64,000 bases of DNA, taken from Enchytraeus crypticus (taxonomy: Eukaryota; Annelida; Clitellata; Enchytraeida; Enchytraeidae). The stretch is from contig CAJHZI010000266.1 of the NCBI GenBank assembly GCA_905160935.1, forward strand, positions 569,001-633,000. Reading direction: 5' to 3'. A model generated the notes under the pieces. That model ran no database searches and had not been told where the DNA came from. It saw only the letters and a program-made list of their open reading frames with translations. A program made the translations under genes and the position numbers. Each line of letters opens with the position of its first letter. The first letter of the stretch is position 1. This document shows positions 61,884 through 64,000 of the stretch, in pieces.

Positions 61884-63063
61884 TCGCCTCAGCCTCTAGC
61901 GCGTTAAGTCTTTCACCAAATTTCTTAAAACTCTCCATCATGTCCTGAAACAGTAGCCTCAGATCAGACGTCTGGTTTACACTGGGAGTAGCAATTCCTT
62001 GCTGCCTATTGGTTGCCATGGAGTATGAGGTACCTCTCTGGACAAGAGATGGCTTCGAGGTAGTAGTAGTGCTCGTGGGTCTTTGTGATTCTTGTCTTCG
62101 TTTCTGAAGTTCTTTGGCGATGACACAACCTCTATAGCTTGCTGGATGGGCTTCACCGCAATTTGAACATTTGGCTGGCAGGTCTTGTGCCTTAGTACAT
62201 TGGGATGAGTCGTGATTTCCAGCACATTTGACACAGACAGAATCACGATAGCAGAAATTTTTGGTGTGACCAAACCTTTGGCATCTTTTGCACTGAGGGA
62301 TTATTTTATTTGTTCTTAATGCCTCAATCTTGACTCTCATGTGGCATAAGTATTGGATACTGAAGATCTTCTTGATATCCTCCGTCTTATCAAAAACGAG
62401 AGTGAACATGGGTAGGGGAACACTTCCTTGAGCTGTCTTCTTATGCCTAGGTTCAACCTGGATTATCTTGAAGTCTTGATTTAGCAATTCGTCTTTGATT
62501 TCATCCGGATCACAGGAAGAGTGCAGATTTTTAGCGACAACTCTGATAGGCCGGTCTAGCTTATTCTCGTAAGTATGCCACTGATACTTATTCTGCTCAA
62601 CTACATCTCTCAGTGCCCTGTATTCCTCTGAAGTATCCACATTTATTTTGACCTGGTTATTATTTAGACACGCAGCCTTGTATTTAAGATTTTTGCTTTC
62701 TAGCAATTTCTTGATCTGATCATACTGCTCAACTTTGCTGATGATTATTGGGGGTGGTTTTTGCTCTCTAACAGGTTTTGGCGCCGGGTCCATAGGTACA
62801 GTTAAAGTTGAATTACTGACTTCTCCCGCTGGATTTTCCGCTGGTTTTTCTGCTGTTTTTATCAAGTTTTCTCGCAGTTTCTTGCGTTTTTTCCCTCTGG
62901 GGTTCAGCCATTCCGTTTCACGGTTAACTATCTCCTCCTCCTCGGATTTAGTTGGACTGCTGTCCTTCTTGTATAGTTGTCTATAGAAGTCTAGCTCAGA
63001 CTCTAGATCTTCTATTTTTTTCAAAGCTCTTTGCAACGATATCTCTAATTTCACCTCAGCCAT
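61846..63063 (-). CDS. LINE ORF1: zinc-knuckle nucleic-acid-binding (Gag-like) protein
   Basis: 405 residues; the ATG has A at -3 and G at +4. A coiled-coil-like amphipathic segment lies at residues 3-30, followed by a basic KKRKK stretch near 58-63 and a proline-rich linker. A PRE_C2HC-type RNA-binding region follows at roughly 170-250. Three CCHC-type knuckles are visible at residues 258-271 (CX2CX4HX4C), 277-289 (CX2CX3HX4C) and 299-313 (CX2CX3HX6C). This is the ORF1 layout of Jockey-clade elements such as the X-element. It coats the element RNA and forms the retrotransposition particle. ORF1 overlaps ORF2 by about 40 nt and is followed at once by it, so the two are translated from one transcript. 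Confidence 0.9.
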   Translation of the reverse strand: MAEVKLEISLQRALKKIEDLESELDFYRQLYKKDSSPTKSEEEEIVNRETEWLNPRGKKRKKLRENLIKTAEKPAENPAGEVSNSTLTVPMDPAPKPVREQKPPPIIISKVEQYDQIKKLLESKNLKYKAACLNNNQVKINVDTSEEYRALRDVVEQNKYQWHTYENKLDRPIRVVAKNLHSSCDPDEIKDELLNQDFKIIQVEPRHKKTAQGSVPLPMFTLVFDKTEDIKKIFSIQYLCHMRVKIEALRTNKIIPQCKRCQRFGHTKNFCYRDSVCVKCAGNHDSSQCTKAQDLPAKCSNCGEAHPASYRGCVIAKELQKRRQESQRPTSTTTTSKPSLVQRGTSYSMATNRQQGIATPSVNQTSDLRLLFQDMMESFKKFGERLNALEAEAIASSQSLNLNSE

Positions 63064-63372
63064 GATGTTTAGATCAGTGCAACAGGTGGATGATCAGTGA
63101 CGCGTGCATAACGCTGCGCGAGCGTATAGGACAAAGGTCAACCGGTGTAAACAAAAGTTCGTTTAATTTCTGATAATTCTTCACGGAAAGCGATGAAAAT
63201 CAGCTAATATCCGTATGCCAAAGTAAATCTATATATAATCCATAAATGGGCAACCCAGAGGGATGAGAATGTGACTATAACTCGATAAATTTACTATCAA
63301 TAACTTAGCAATTTTACAAGTAAACCTCCTTGTTATTGTTTACCGTAGATCCAACAATTTTTAGTCCAACAT

Positions 63373-64000
63373 TGTGTAAATTTGATAAGTACTAAACAAA
63401 GAGCTGCGTGTTTTGAACCAGATTGACAAAATTGTAGAAAATTTTAAATATCGACTCAAGTCTTGTAATTCTATTGAACACATGATAAAGAACGCTGTAT
63501 TTCACTATAATTAGATAAGCTCTATCCTGCCAATATCTGATTTGGCGTCAAAAAATACCAATGTAGTAATAAGTATATGAAATAATAGCGCAATCATGAT
63601 AACAAAATATTTTCAAAAAATAACATAAAAAGAGGTCTAAAGTACACTATGCCGCAAAATGGCTAAATTGAAAACTATATAAGCTTAACATATAATTTGC
63701 ATACTTGTAAATAGTGGTGAGAAGAACTAAACCCCAAACTTCCCTTTTCGATACAGTTGCCTGAATTTCATCAATACGAATACATCAAAAAACCACTAAT
63801 CGATGTAGTGAGCAATATTTGATTTATTTGTCTACGCAACTTATAATGAAGGACCGGCATTTGACTAGTATAGTAGCTATGATGTCTCGTTTTAACTCCT
63901 GCAGTGTAGATTGTACACGTATTTAAGCACGAGCACTGGTTAATGATTGCAATATTACCGTGTGATGTTAGCAGTGAACAATTGGGAAAATTAGTACAAG
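63373..64000. other. Intron 4 of CRAL-TRIO gene C beyond the LINE
   Basis: AT-rich with no exon match to exons 1-4 of gene A or B. It starts with the right-hand TGTGTAAATTT repeat at 63373-63383, the presumed target duplication of the LINE. The remaining upstream exons of gene C should lie past position 64000. Confidence 0.6.

Larger units (their letters stand above)
58870..63372 (-). mobile_element. Full-length Jockey/X-element-like non-LTR retrotransposon
   Basis: About 4.5 kb on the minus strand: a ~310-nt 5' leader, ORF1, an overlapping ORF2, a ~320-nt 3' UTR, and a terminal A-tract that reads as poly-T from about 58867. An 11-bp direct repeat, TGTGTAAATTT, lies at 58859-58869 and 63373-63383 and is the probable target-site duplication. 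That would make 63372 the 5' end. The 5' border rests only on this repeat; a shorter match (GTGTAAA) near 63148 is a weaker alternative. It sits in intron 4 of CRAL-TRIO gene C in the gene's own orientation. Both reading frames are undamaged, suggesting recent insertion. Confidence 0.85.

Noticed and set aside
58817-64000. Exons 1-4 of CRAL-TRIO gene C
   Set aside because: Searched by eye for the NGxxVVFDMT, FLLQ-LRTAKF and RAWIRAQPH blocks on the minus strand; not found, so they are presumed to lie outside the window.

Overview
The window is nuclear DNA from an invertebrate bilaterian animal. Four genes have short coding exons separated by 0.35-1.9 kb GT-AG introns. The DNA is AT-rich and crowded with (TA)n and trinucleotide microsatellites, minisatellites, tRNA-derived SINEs, several LINE lineages and a hAT-type MITE. 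There is one canonical nuclear tRNA-Gly(TCC). The phylum cannot be fixed from the sequence. The orphan peptide-type GPCR, the tandem CRAL-TRIO genes and the Jockey-like LINE fit a protostome, arthropod or lophotrochozoan, but this is inference.

Layout: 1-8.7 kb is repeat-rich and has no recognised host gene. It holds minisatellites, an exact-period 100-bp tandem repeat, and a LINE 3' end broken by a SINE with a visible target-site duplication. 8.76-12.13 kb (minus strand) carries a two-exon rhodopsin-like GPCR. 12.2-30.4 kb is a gene desert of SINEs, LINE pieces, microsatellites and the tRNA-Gly. 30.47-58.82 kb (minus strand) carries a tandem cluster of CRAL-TRIO (SEC14-like) lipid-transfer genes. 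Gene A (30466-37413) and gene B (41907-47804) are complete at seven coding exons each. Gene C (57044-58816) shows only its last three exons, and the rest lies beyond the right edge. Internal exons 2-6 have identical lengths in A and B (160, 62, 203, 111 and 121 nt), as do C's exons 5-6, so the genes are recent tandem duplicates. 58.87-63.37 kb is an apparently full-length, intact Jockey/X-element-like LINE inside intron 4 of gene C, in the same orientation as the gene. Between B and C lie a hAT MITE with an 8-bp duplication, a decayed retroelement endonuclease domain, and a LINE reverse-transcriptase tail.

The CRAL-TRIO proteins probably bind and move small hydrophobic ligands such as tocopherol- or retinoid-like molecules or phosphoinositides. 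Three paralogues side by side suggest ligand or tissue diversification. The GPCR is a plasma-membrane receptor with no visible functional link to the cluster.

The most unusual observation is that three minisatellite arrays run in exact repeat register with splice signals: the exon 1 donor of gene A, the exon 5 donor of gene B, and a putative acceptor just before the start codon of gene B. A fourth array abuts the acceptor of GPCR exon 2. The splice sites look like the terminal units of these arrays, and the arrays carry spare splice-site-like copies.
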